A DNA stretch of 64,000 nucleotides from JBCCXZ01 sp965228005 (GTDB taxonomy: Bacteria > Planctomycetota > Planctomycetia > Pirellulales > Lacipirellulaceae). The translations under genes were made by a program, and so were the position numbers. The stretch is from NCBI GenBank assembly GCA_965228005.1, contig CBDDGV010000003.1:620001-684000 (forward strand). The letters run 5' to 3'. Positions 41,692 to 50,272 of the stretch are shown here, in pieces. The notes below the pieces were generated by a model. It made no database searches. It was not told the origin of the DNA and saw only the letters and a list, made by a program, of their open reading frames with translations. Position 1 is the stretch's first letter; every line of letters begins with the position of its first letter.

Positions 41692-41757
41692 GTGGCACTG
41701 GCGTCTCGCCAGTGCGAGCTCTGATTGGATACAGCACTGGCAAGATGCCAGTGCCAC
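41692..41757. repeat. Two-arm palindromic repeat, GTGGCACTGGC family
   Basis: A 66-bp unit. GCACTGGC (41695-41702) pairs with GCCAGTGC (41708-41715), and GCACTGGC (41734-41741) with GCCAGTGC (41747-41754). The outer GTGGCAC and GTGCCAC ends are complementary. It lies between the convergent glycosyltransferase and TPR genes and touches both ends, so it may stop transcription from each side. It has the same layout as 12985-13074. Confidence 0.7.
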
Positions 41758-41763
41758 ACAAGA

Positions 41764-42522
41764 CTAGTAGCGGACCGTCGGACGCGTCTGTTGCACAGTG
41801 CGTGTGGCGGGCTGGCTCGGGGGGCCCATGGGGAGCGCCGCGGCGCTGCCGTTGGCTTTGAGCATCGCGACGCGGGCGGCGATCTCCGGCTGGAACCGGT
41901 TGACCGAGAGCGACCGCTCGTAGTTGGCCAGCGCCTGGGCGGTGTCGCCCGATTGTTCGCGGAGCCGCCCGAGCGCCGTCAGCGCCCGGGCGTTCTGGGG
42001 GTCGATCACCAACGCCTCGACCAACCGCGTGGTGGCCTGCTGGGGGCTGCCGCTCTCTTCGAGCAGGCGGGCGAGTTCAATCCGCGGGTCGGCGAGCTGC
42101 GGGCTCCGGGAGGCCCAGCCCTCGAGCAGCCGGAACGCCGCGTCGCGGCGGCCCGTGTCGGCCAGCAGCACGGCCAGGCCGCGGTAGCTGTCGGCGTGGT
42201 CGGGCGAGTAGTTCAAGGCCTGGTTGTAGAGCTGCTCGGCGCGGCGGAGGTCGTCGGGCCGGTTCTGCACCTTGCCGCTCTGGTGCAGCGACGAGGCCAG
42301 GTTGTAGTAGCCGTCGGCCGACTCGGGGTTGCTGGCGATGGCCTTCTGGAACTGCTCGGTCGCGGCCTGGTAGTTGCCCGACTGGTAGAGCCGCACGCCG
42401 TCGGCGTTGAGCGACTGCGAGGTGACGCGGCTGCAGCCGACTGCCGAGGCCAGCGAGGCGGCGGCCACGGCGAGCATGACTCGGGCGGTCGGGTTCGTGG
42501 GGCGGTGTCGGCGGGTGCACAC
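41764..42522 (-). CDS. Tetratricopeptide-repeat protein, possible lipoprotein
   Basis: About 252 residues from the GTG at 42522. A hydrophobic segment LAVAAASLASAVGC ending in a Cys looks like a lipoprotein signal. At least four TPR units follow (for example GVRLYQSGNYQAATEQFQKA, YYNLASSLHQSG and ALTALGRLREQSGD). TPR proteins act as scaffolds, often in the envelope. The frame is open to 42618 and a Met at 42477 is also possible, so the start is uncertain. The C terminus is Pro/Thr-rich. Confidence 0.75.
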   Translation of the reverse strand: MCTRRHRPTNPTARVMLAVAAASLASAVGCSRVTSQSLNADGVRLYQSGNYQAATEQFQKAIASNPESADGYYNLASSLHQSGKVQNRPDDLRRAEQLYNQALNYSPDHADSYRGLAVLLADTGRRDAAFRLLEGWASRSPQLADPRIELARLLEESGSPQQATTRLVEALVIDPQNARALTALGRLREQSGDTAQALANYERSLSVNRFQPEIAARVAMLKANGSAAALPMGPPSQPATRTVQQTRPTVRY

Positions 42523-42801
42523 GGCCGCGTGCTCCGGGTTTGGCAACAACGGGTCCAACGGGCCGTCGGGGGCGGCCTGTGGGGTGCGGACCGTAGCAAC
42601 CGCGCCAAACCGCGGCAAGGCGGATGCACAACCGGAACGCTTGCGCAGACCCGACCACCCGGAGTGGCCGTTATCTCTCCGCAGGCCGGAAACTTAGCCC
42701 CACTGGTCTATTTTGCCAGCTAAGGTTGTCGATCTCTGCTAGCAATGCCGGGACGGACCCGCGGCCTCCCCAGTTCTCACCCGCCCCTGGAGACCTTTGC
42801 C

Positions 42802-43380
42802 GTGCCGACGAAAAAGACCGCCTCGCCCAAGAAGAAGTCGTCCGCCTCCAAGACCTCGTCTTCCAAGACCTCCTCGGCCAAGCGGAAGGCCCCCGCCAAG
42901 AAGAACGCCGCCGGCGCCAAGCGCTCGCCGAAAGCCGCGGCTTCGAAGGCCTCGAAGAAGAAGGCCGCCGACCCGGCCGAAGAGGTGGTCACGATCGACC
43001 GCCGCCGCGAGAACGCCGACGGCAGCGAGCCCACCCCGCCGGCCACCGGCGAGCGGCGCCAGAAGGTGCAGCGTCGTCGCCAGATCGACCCCACGACCTG
43101 CGAACGCGACTACAGCGAGCAGGAGGTGGAGTTCATGAACGCCATGGACGAGTACAAGCGGAAGAGCGGGCGGATGTTCCCCACCTGCAGCGAGGTGCTG
43201 GAGGTGATCCGTGATCTGGGCTACGTGAAGCTCTCGCCGGCCGAGCAGGCCGCGGCTGCCGCGACGGGCGAGACCGACGTCGATGCGTCGTTCGCCTCGG
43301 GCGAGTACAACCCGGCAAGCGACGATGAGGCAGTAGCCGACGAGACCGAAGCGCTGCCCGAAGAAGCGGCCGCGTTCTAA
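42802..43380 (+). CDS. Protein with histone H1-like Lys/Ala/Ser-rich N terminus
   Basis: 192 residues from the GTG at 42802. Residues 1-65 are nearly all Lys, Ser, Ala, Thr and Pro (KKTASPKKKSSASKTSSSKT and similar), like histone H1 or bacterial nucleoid tails. A compact domain of about 60 residues follows (YSEQEVEFMNAMDEYKRKSG, then FPTCSEVLEVIRDLGY). The end is acidic and Ala-rich. The middle recalls proteins with winged-helix-like folds, but no family can be named. A role in nucleic-acid binding is inference from composition. Upstream in-frame Met at 42745 is less likely. Confidence 0.6.
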   Translation: MPTKKTASPKKKSSASKTSSSKTSSAKRKAPAKKNAAGAKRSPKAAASKASKKKAADPAEEVVTIDRRRENADGSEPTPPATGERRQKVQRRRQIDPTTCERDYSEQEVEFMNAMDEYKRKSGRMFPTCSEVLEVIRDLGYVKLSPAEQAAAAATGETDVDASFASGEYNPASDDEAVADETEALPEEAAAF

Positions 43381-43404
43381 GGCGTCGCGAGAAAACCGAA
43401 GCCG

Positions 43405-44100
43405 CTACCGGCGGCGGTTCCAGTTCCGCAGGGCCTGGGCCGCCGCTTCGCGGCTGTCTTTGGTGGTCTCTTTCGGGATGGGCGGCAGCTTGCCCGGTTC
43501 CTGCTTCGAGTCCTCTTCGCCCTCTTCGGAGTCCGCCTCGCTCTCTTCCGAGTCGGTCACCTCCGCCGTCTCTTCCTGAGGCTCGTCGGCAGCATGCTCC
43601 GCAGCGATCGCGGCCTGGACGCGTACCGCGTCGGTGTCGTCCATGCGGATGGTCTGCGTTTCGGTCGATGCGGGGGCGGTGTCGGGCGTCCCGAGCAGCC
43701 ATGCCGAGATGTCGTCCTCTTCCACGTGGTGGTGACCGCTGTCGGCCGCCCGCTCGGCGGCTTCGGCGACCGACTTCACCTTCGGCTTCTTCTCGTTGGC
43801 GATGCCGGTGGACATCGTGATCATGAACTGCAGCGGTCCGACGCCGATTTCGTCGCCGCTCTTCAGCTCGGTCTCCTCGGCGATCTTCTCGCCGTTGACC
43901 TTGGTGCCGTTGCGGCTGCCGAGGTCCTGGATCGTCACCCGCGTGCCGTCGCGGCGGATGGCGCAGTGCTTGCGGCTGATGGAGCTGGTGCCGGCGGTGA
44001 GGTTGCACTCCTGGCTGCGGCCGATGAGGAACTCCGGCTTCTTGAGCGCAACTTTAGCGCCTTTCTTGCCGCCGCTGAGCACTTTGAGGATCACGTCCAT
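43405..44100 (-). CDS. FHA domain-containing protein
   Basis: A 231-residue protein. The FHA domain occupies about residues 3-95: FLIGRSQECNLTAGTSSISR (phosphothreonine-binding Arg and Ser), KHCAIRRDGTRVTIQDLG, then SRNGTKVNGEKI. The rest is hydrophilic and rich in Glu, Ala and Ser, with KKPKVKSVAEAAERAADSG. It ends in a basic NWNRRR. It likely docks to phosphorylated partners of Ser/Thr kinases; the membrane kinase at 33869 is one candidate. It lies downstream of the gcv operon on the same strand but about 250 bases away. Confidence 0.88.
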   Translation of the reverse strand: MDVILKVLSGGKKGAKVALKKPEFLIGRSQECNLTAGTSSISRKHCAIRRDGTRVTIQDLGSRNGTKVNGEKIAEETELKSGDEIGVGPLQFMITMSTGIANEKKPKVKSVAEAAERAADSGHHHVEEDDISAWLLGTPDTAPASTETQTIRMDDTDAVRVQAAIAAEHAADEPQEETAEVTDSEESEADSEEGEEDSKQEPGKLPPIPKETTKDSREAAAQALRNWNRRR

Positions 44101-44278
44101 ATGCGCATACCTTTGGCGATCTTCGGCTCTGACCGCCGGTTGGGAGCCCCCACGGCACCCGGCTGGCGGGACGCGGGATGGACCCCGCGGCAGGCCGAGA
44201 CGACCTACTCTGTTCCTAAGCTAAACATACTAGCACGACGAGGGGGGCCTGCCCAGAAAGCAAGCCTCTGGAATTATA

Positions 44279-44298
44279 GGCCTCGGCGGCCCGAGGCC
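44279..44298 (-). terminator. Hairpin after the gcv operon
   Basis: GGCCTCGG (44279-44286) pairs perfectly with CCGAGGCC (44291-44298) around a 4-base loop. It sits 57 bases past the stop of the last gene of the gcv operon and upstream of the FHA gene. No strong T tract follows on the minus strand. The remaining 44101-44354 gap contains no gene. Confidence 0.4.
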
Positions 44299-44354
44299 AG
44301 GCCCGCCCCGCCGGAGCAGCCTGTCCCTGTATCGACCAACCGGGCCCGTCGCCG

Positions 44355-45140
44355 TTAACGACGCTCCGTCCACAGCTTGCTGCGGTAGCGTTCAGCGGCG
44401 ATCCCCGCCGCGGCTTGCCCAAGCCCCGCAGGCAGGCTGGACTCTTCGAAGGGGCCCCCCGCCACGGCGGAAAGACGCTCGGATAGGTTTTCTCGAAGTG
44501 ACTGCTCGGTTTGGGCTTCGTCTGCTGCGGCGAGGTCGCAGAAGCCGGGCAATTCTGGGGCCGCGTCCGAGCGACGCAGCAAGATGCTGCCGTGCTGCAG
44601 CACCGCGCCACGCTGCCGGCGTTGGGCGCTGCCGACGACTTTGTGGGTCCGGTCGCCGACGGGCAGCAGGATGTCGCCTTCGGAACGCCGCCGGAAGCAG
44701 AGGAACGGCTCACTTGTTGGGGCTTCGCCGCCCGCTTCGCCGCAGAGTTGGAGAGCTGCGCTGTCCGCAGCGAAGGGAGAGAGTGCGGAAAGTATGCCGA
44801 CGAGAGCCTCGTGCACCGCGTCGTAGAGCACCTGCGTCTGCGTAGCGAGCGTGTGGCCGGGCGGGACGATGAGGCTGTAGGTCAGCTCGCGGTCGTGCAG
44901 GATCGCGCCGCCGCCGCTCTGCCGGCGGACGAGGTCGGCGCCGCGGCTTGCTGTGTGGGCGTCACGCTCGGCGTGCGCTTGGAAGTAGCCGAGCGAGAGC
45001 GTCGGCCGGTCCCAGCGGTAGAACCGCAGCGTGACGGGGCCGCCGTCCGCGGCTTCGGCGAGCAACGCCTGGTCGACCGCCATGTTCCAGGCGCCATCGG
45101 CCGGCGGGTCCTGAATCAGGCGGTAGTCGGTCTCGGCCAC
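44355..45140 (-). CDS. LipM-like octanoyltransferase / lipoate-protein ligase family
   Basis: A 261-residue member of the biotin/lipoate ligase fold. It begins YRLIQDPPADGAWNMAVDQA and has the lipoyl-binding loop RRQSGGGAILHDRELTYSLI. Cys148 is in PFLCFRRRSEGD, in the place of the catalytic Cys of LipM, followed by KVVGSAQRRQRGAVLQHGSI. The Cys favours an octanoyltransferase over an ATP-dependent ligase. The GTG at 45140 is chosen by comparison with the family; a GTG at 45167 would overlap gcvPB. As the last gene of the gcv operon it would supply the acyl group for GcvH. Confidence 0.8.
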   Translation of the reverse strand: MAETDYRLIQDPPADGAWNMAVDQALLAEAADGGPVTLRFYRWDRPTLSLGYFQAHAERDAHTASRGADLVRRQSGGGAILHDRELTYSLIVPPGHTLATQTQVLYDAVHEALVGILSALSPFAADSAALQLCGEAGGEAPTSEPFLCFRRRSEGDILLPVGDRTHKVVGSAQRRQRGAVLQHGSILLRRSDAAPELPGFCDLAAADEAQTEQSLRENLSERLSAVAGGPFEESSLPAGLGQAAAGIAAERYRSKLWTERR

Positions 45141-45160
45141 AGACTCTTGATAGCGCCCCT

Positions 45161-46627
45161 CTAGCACATCGGGCAGGCGAGCACCGGCTGCCGGGCGGCC
45201 TGCACCTCGTCCGGCCGGCTGATGGCGGTGGTGTGCGGCGCCTCGTGCAGCAGCTCGGGGTCTTCTTCCGTGATGCGGAACAACACCTCCGCGAACGCGT
45301 CGAGCGTTTCTTTGCTCTCGGTCTCGGTCGGCTCGACCATGATCGCCTCGGGCACCGTCAGCGGGAAGTAGACCGTGGGGGCGTGGAAGCCGTAGTCCAG
45401 CAGACGCTTGGCGATGTCCATCGCGGTGACGCCCCGGTCGCTCTTGAGCTTCGCGCCGCTGGCGACGAACTCGTGCATGCAGCGGTCGCCCTGCGGGACG
45501 GGGAGGATGTGCTTCACCCGGCTCAGCAGGTAGTTGGCGTTGAGCACCGCGTTCTCCGACACCCGCTTGAGGCCGTCCGGCCCGTGCGTGCGGATGTAGC
45601 AGTACGCCCGCAGGAGCACGCCGACGTTGCCGAAGAACGAGCGGACCTGGCCGATCGACTTGGGCATCGCGTAATCGAGGGAGTAGCGGGCGCCGCCGTC
45701 GGATTCGTGCTTCCGCACGACGGGGGTCGGCAGGTACGGGGCGAGCTTGTCGGTCACGCAGATCGGGCCCGCGCCAGGCCCGCCGCCGCCGTGGGGGCCG
45801 CTGAACGTCTTGTGCGGGTTGTAGTGCTGCATGTCGACGCCGAAATCGCCCGGCCGCGAGATGCCGAGGATGGCGTTCATGTTGGCGCCGTCGAGGTAGA
45901 TCAGCCCGCCGCGGGCGTGCACGCGGTCGGCGATCTCCTGCATGTTCGCCTCGAACAAACCCAGCGTGCTGGGGTTGGTGATCATGAACACCGCGATCTG
46001 GTCGTCGAGCTTCGCCTCGAAGTCGTCGAGGTCGACAAACCCGGAAGCGGTGGTCTTCACCGAGACCGACTCGAACCCCGCCATCACGGCGCTGGCCGGG
46101 TTCGTGCCGTGGGCGTTGTCGGGCACGAGCACTTTGGTGCGGTTCTCGCCGATGTCCTGGGAGTAGGCGGCGGCGACCAGCAGGGCCGTGTACTCGCCGT
46201 GGGCTCCGGCCGCGGGGTGCAGCGAGCAGGCCCCCAAGCCGGAGATCTCCTGCAGGTAGGTCTGCAGGCCGTAGAGCATCTCGAGCATGCCCTGCAGCGT
46301 CGGCTCGGGCTGCAGCGGGTGGAGGTCGGCGAAGCCGGGCAGGGCGGCGGCGCGTTCGTTCCGCTTGCTGTTGTACTTCATCGTGCAACTGCCGAGCGGG
46401 TAGAAGTGCGTGTCGACCGACATGTTCTGCGTGGAGAGGTTCACGAAGTGCCGCACCACCTGCGGCTCGGCTACCTCGGGCAGCTCCGGCGCTGAGCTGT
46501 TGAACGAACCTTCGGGCAGCAGCGCCTCGAGCGGCTGCTGGGGCACGTCGCACGCCGGCAGCCGGGCGGCGCGGCGGCCGGGCTTGGAGAGGTCGAACAG
46601 GGACTGTGTGTCGCGGGTGTTTTTCAA
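45161..46627 (-). CDS. gcvPB: Glycine dehydrogenase (decarboxylating) subunit 2
   Basis: A 488-residue C-terminal half of the split P protein. It has the SVDTHFYPLGSCTMKYNSK motif and GMLEMLYGLQTYLQEISGL. DGANMNAILGISRPGDFGVD follows, and the pyridoxal-phosphate Lys is in NPHKTFSGPHGGGGPG. The P protein decarboxylates glycine and passes aminomethyl to the lipoyl arm of GcvH. The frame is open upstream to 46819, but the TTG at 46627, 4 bases after the preceding small gene, gives the normal length. The split P form is typical of many non-proteobacteria. Confidence 0.92.
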   Translation of the reverse strand: MKNTRDTQSLFDLSKPGRRAARLPACDVPQQPLEALLPEGSFNSSAPELPEVAEPQVVRHFVNLSTQNMSVDTHFYPLGSCTMKYNSKRNERAAALPGFADLHPLQPEPTLQGMLEMLYGLQTYLQEISGLGACSLHPAAGAHGEYTALLVAAAYSQDIGENRTKVLVPDNAHGTNPASAVMAGFESVSVKTTASGFVDLDDFEAKLDDQIAVFMITNPSTLGLFEANMQEIADRVHARGGLIYLDGANMNAILGISRPGDFGVDMQHYNPHKTFSGPHGGGGPGAGPICVTDKLAPYLPTPVVRKHESDGGARYSLDYAMPKSIGQVRSFFGNVGVLLRAYCYIRTHGPDGLKRVSENAVLNANYLLSRVKHILPVPQGDRCMHEFVASGAKLKSDRGVTAMDIAKRLLDYGFHAPTVYFPLTVPEAIMVEPTETESKETLDAFAEVLFRITEEDPELLHEAPHTTAISRPDEVQAARQPVLACPMC

Positions 46628-46631
46628 GGTT

Positions 46632-47021
46632 TTACTCTTCGGAATTCCGGATCCAGATCGTCTTGTATTCTTCAAACTGTTCTTCCGACAACGCGCGGAA
46701 CTTTGCGATGCGGCTCCAGGAGATGCCGGTCGTTTCGGCGTGCCAAGACTCTCGATTCTCTTCGTCGTCGGGGCGTTCAACCGAAGTACCGACCAAGAAG
46801 AAGCGTCCGCCGAGCTCAAGCAGCTTTGCGTCCCACAACAGGGCGGTTTCGGTTTTGGTTTCCAAGGAGTTTGATCGATCGACCTGCAGCAGGAGGTACT
46901 TGCCCGCGAAGAGGGCGCTAGGATTCTCGGCGGTTTGCGGCGCGTGGTTCTCTTCGGCGGCGAGCCGCGGAGCCAGTAGCAGGAACCCCATGAGCAGCGC
47001 GGCGATCAGCGGCTTCTTCAT
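46632..47021 (-). CDS. Small exported protein of unknown function inside the gcv operon
   Basis: A 129-residue protein with a clear signal peptide (residues 1-22, MKKPLIAALLMGFLLLAPRL, cut after AA). The mature domain of about 100 residues contains YLLLQVDRSNSLETKTETAL, GGRFFLVGTSVERPDD and RFRAL-like basic segments. No family is recognised. It lies between gcvPA and gcvPB with gaps of only 4 bases on each side. It is thus cotranscribed with two halves of one cytoplasmic enzyme, although it is exported. Base composition is lower in GC than its neighbours. Confidence 0.7.
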   Translation of the reverse strand: MKKPLIAALLMGFLLLAPRLAAEENHAPQTAENPSALFAGKYLLLQVDRSNSLETKTETALLWDAKLLELGGRFFLVGTSVERPDDEENRESWHAETTGISWSRIAKFRALSEEQFEEYKTIWIRNSEE

Positions 47022-47025
47022 CGGC

Positions 47026-48408
<1,383 letters not shown>

Positions 48409-48426
48409 AGGCGGGAATCACGAATT

Positions 48427-48540
48427 CCGAATGACGAAATCCGAATCTAGTTGGCGGGAGGTAAATGGCGGGGCAAGCGATCAGCCGGGGACGAACAACT
48501 CAAAGCCTCCGGGCTTCGTCATTCCTCATTCGTCATTCGG
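48427..48540. repeat. Inverted repeat between gcvH and gcvPA
   Basis: CCGAATGACGAA (48427-48438) and TTCGTCATTCGG (48529-48540) are perfectly complementary over 12 bp and enclose 90 bases. Further copies of the short motif occur inside: CGAAATCCGAATC next to the left arm, and GCTTCGTCATTCC near 48514. GAATGACGAA-type repeats are common between planctomycete genes. The element lies entirely between the two genes. Confidence 0.6.
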
Positions 48541-48542
48541 GC

Positions 48543-48947
48543 TTAGCTCTCTTCTTCACACTGCTTCTGGTAGGCCGCGTGGTCGAGCATGGCGGCCAGC
48601 CCCGAGTCGTCGCTGATCTTGATCTTGGCGATCCAGCCCTTCTCGTACGGGTCCTCGCCGAGGATCTCGAGGTTGTCCGGCAGCGACTCGTTGACCTCGA
48701 TCACCTCGCCGTCGACCGGCGAGTAGATGTCGCTCACGGCCTTCACCGACTCGACCTCGCAGAAGGGCTCGCTCTTCTCGACCTGCTTGCCGACCTGCGG
48801 CAGCTCGATGAACACCAGGTCGGTCAGGGCCTCGACCGCGAAGGCCGAGATGCCGAGCGTCGCGATCTTCGACCCGCCCTCCTCGCTGACCGACACCCAC
48901 TCGTGCGTCTTGGCGTACAACAACTCTTCTGGCTTGACGTCTGGCAT
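48543..48947 (-). CDS. gcvH: Glycine cleavage system H protein
   Basis: A 134-residue lipoyl carrier. The core is YAKTHEWVSVSEEGGSKIAT, then LTDLVFIELPQVGKQVEKSE. The lipoylated Lys69 is in CEVESVKAVSDIYSPVDGEV. It carries the aminomethyl group from P to T protein. The ATG at 48947 is chosen over an upstream one at 48980 because MPDVKPEELLYAKTHEW is the usual start. It lies 109 bases after gcvT and is the substrate of the LipM-like enzyme at the operon end. Confidence 0.95.
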   Translation of the reverse strand: MPDVKPEELLYAKTHEWVSVSEEGGSKIATLGISAFAVEALTDLVFIELPQVGKQVEKSEPFCEVESVKAVSDIYSPVDGEVIEVNESLPDNLEILGEDPYEKGWIAKIKISDDSGLAAMLDHAAYQKQCEEES

Positions 48948-49056
48948 CGGTCGGGAGTCCTCCTGAACAGCCTCTGGCACTACCGGCTTGAAGAATACAG
49001 CTTAACAAATCGCGGCCCGCCGCAACGGCTTGCCGCCCACGCCCCTGGGATTTCGC

Positions 49057-50181
49057 TTACGCCTGCCCGCGCGAGTAAAAGGGCAGCGGCGCCACCTGCG
49101 CGTCGTGCTGCTGCCCGCGGATGTCGACGGCTAAATGCGTCCCCGGTGCCGCGGCGGTCGGTTTGACCATCGCCATCGCCAGCGGCCGCTGGAGCGTCGG
49201 CGAGAAAGTGCCGCTGGTGACCTCACCCGCCTGCTCGCCGCCCAGCAGCACGGCGCTGCCTTCGCGGGCCACCCGCTTGCCGTCGAGCTGCAGGCCTACC
49301 CGGACGGGTTGTGTGTCGTTCTTGCCTGCGGCGGCCAATGCGTCGCTGCCGACGAATGTGCGGTCCTTCAGGTTCACCGCGAAGCCGAGGCCGGCCTGGA
49401 TCGGGTTGATCTCTTCAGACAGTTCGTGGCCGTAGAGAGGCATGCCCGCCTCGAGCCGTAGCGTGTCCCGCGCTCCAAGCCCGACCGCCATTCCGCCCGC
49501 CTCGGCGGCGGCCTGGTGCAGTGTCTCCCAGATGACCGGCGCCGCGGCCGCTTCGCAGATCACCTCACAGCCGTCCTCGCCGGTGTACCCGGTGCGGCTG
49601 ACGTAGCAGCCGCCGACCTCGCCGAACGCGGTCATCACGCCGTTGTAGTAACGGAGGCTCGTCAGCTCGTGCTCCACGAGCGGGTCGAGCAGCTCGATCG
49701 CCCGCGGGCCTTGTAGCGCGAGCATGGCCCACTCGTAGGTGATGTCTTCCAGGTCGACCGCCTTGCCTTGCGAGTGCTGCTCGAGGTGCGCGACGATCTT
49801 CTCGCGGTTGTCGGCGTTCACCACCAGGCCGAACCCGGTTGGCTCGCGGCGTTCGTCGTCGGTGGTCATGCGGTAGACCAGCACGTCGTCGAGCACGCCG
49901 CCCGACTCGTTGCAGACGAGCGAGTAGCGGATCTGCGAGGGCGACATGTCGGTGATCCGTCGCGTCAAGAGGCCGTCGAGGTACTTCTCGGCGTCGTCGC
50001 CCGCGACGAGCAGCCGGCCCATGTGCGAGATGTCGAACAGCCCCGCGGCGGTGCGGGTCGCGACGTGTTCTTCGACGATCGAAGTGTACTGCACGGGCAT
50101 CGACCAGCCGGCGAAGTCGACCATCCGCCCGCCGTGGGCGGCGTGCCAGTCGTGCAGCGGCGTCTTCGCGAGTTCGGCCAT
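49057..50181 (-). CDS. gcvT: Aminomethyltransferase (glycine cleavage T protein)
   Basis: A 374-residue enzyme transferring the methylene group from the H-protein arm to tetrahydrofolate and releasing ammonia. It starts MAELAKTPLHDWHAAHGGRM, then VDFAGWSMPVQYTSIVEEH. LFDISHMGRLLVAGDDAEKY and VSRTGYTGEDGCEVICEA follow, and GLGARDTLRLEAGMPLYGHE is the diagnostic folate-domain segment. A Met three codons upstream is also possible. It is the first gene of the gcv operon, 91 bases after rnr. No glycine riboswitch was recognised in that gap. Confidence 0.94.
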   Translation of the reverse strand: MAELAKTPLHDWHAAHGGRMVDFAGWSMPVQYTSIVEEHVATRTAAGLFDISHMGRLLVAGDDAEKYLDGLLTRRITDMSPSQIRYSLVCNESGGVLDDVLVYRMTTDDERREPTGFGLVVNADNREKIVAHLEQHSQGKAVDLEDITYEWAMLALQGPRAIELLDPLVEHELTSLRYYNGVMTAFGEVGGCYVSRTGYTGEDGCEVICEAAAAPVIWETLHQAAAEAGGMAVGLGARDTLRLEAGMPLYGHELSEEINPIQAGLGFAVNLKDRTFVGSDALAAAGKNDTQPVRVGLQLDGKRVAREGSAVLLGGEQAGEVTSGTFSPTLQRPLAMAMVKPTAAAPGTHLAVDIRGQQHDAQVAPLPFYSRGQA

Positions 50182-50272
50182 CGGGCGCAACGGGGCAGGG
50201 CGGTGGAGGAGCGGAAAGCCTAGATTCTAGGGCAACCACACCGACGTGCTAGGGCCGCGACCCAAGCCGCAG

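Noticed and set aside
41692..41710. TGGCAC followed by TTGC-like bases in some palindromic repeats, resembling a sigma54 promoter
   Set aside because: In the clearest copy (12985) the GG to GC spacing is 12 rather than 10 bases. The sequence is explained by the hairpin arms, and other copies lose the pattern.
44355..46553. A minus-strand frame much longer than the LipM-like protein
   Set aside because: The upstream half is Arg/Pro-rich shadow of gcvPB, which has clear motifs in another frame.
50182..50272. A possible glycine riboswitch before gcvT
   Set aside because: The gap of 91 bases after rnr is too short for a tandem glycine riboswitch, and no conserved core was seen.
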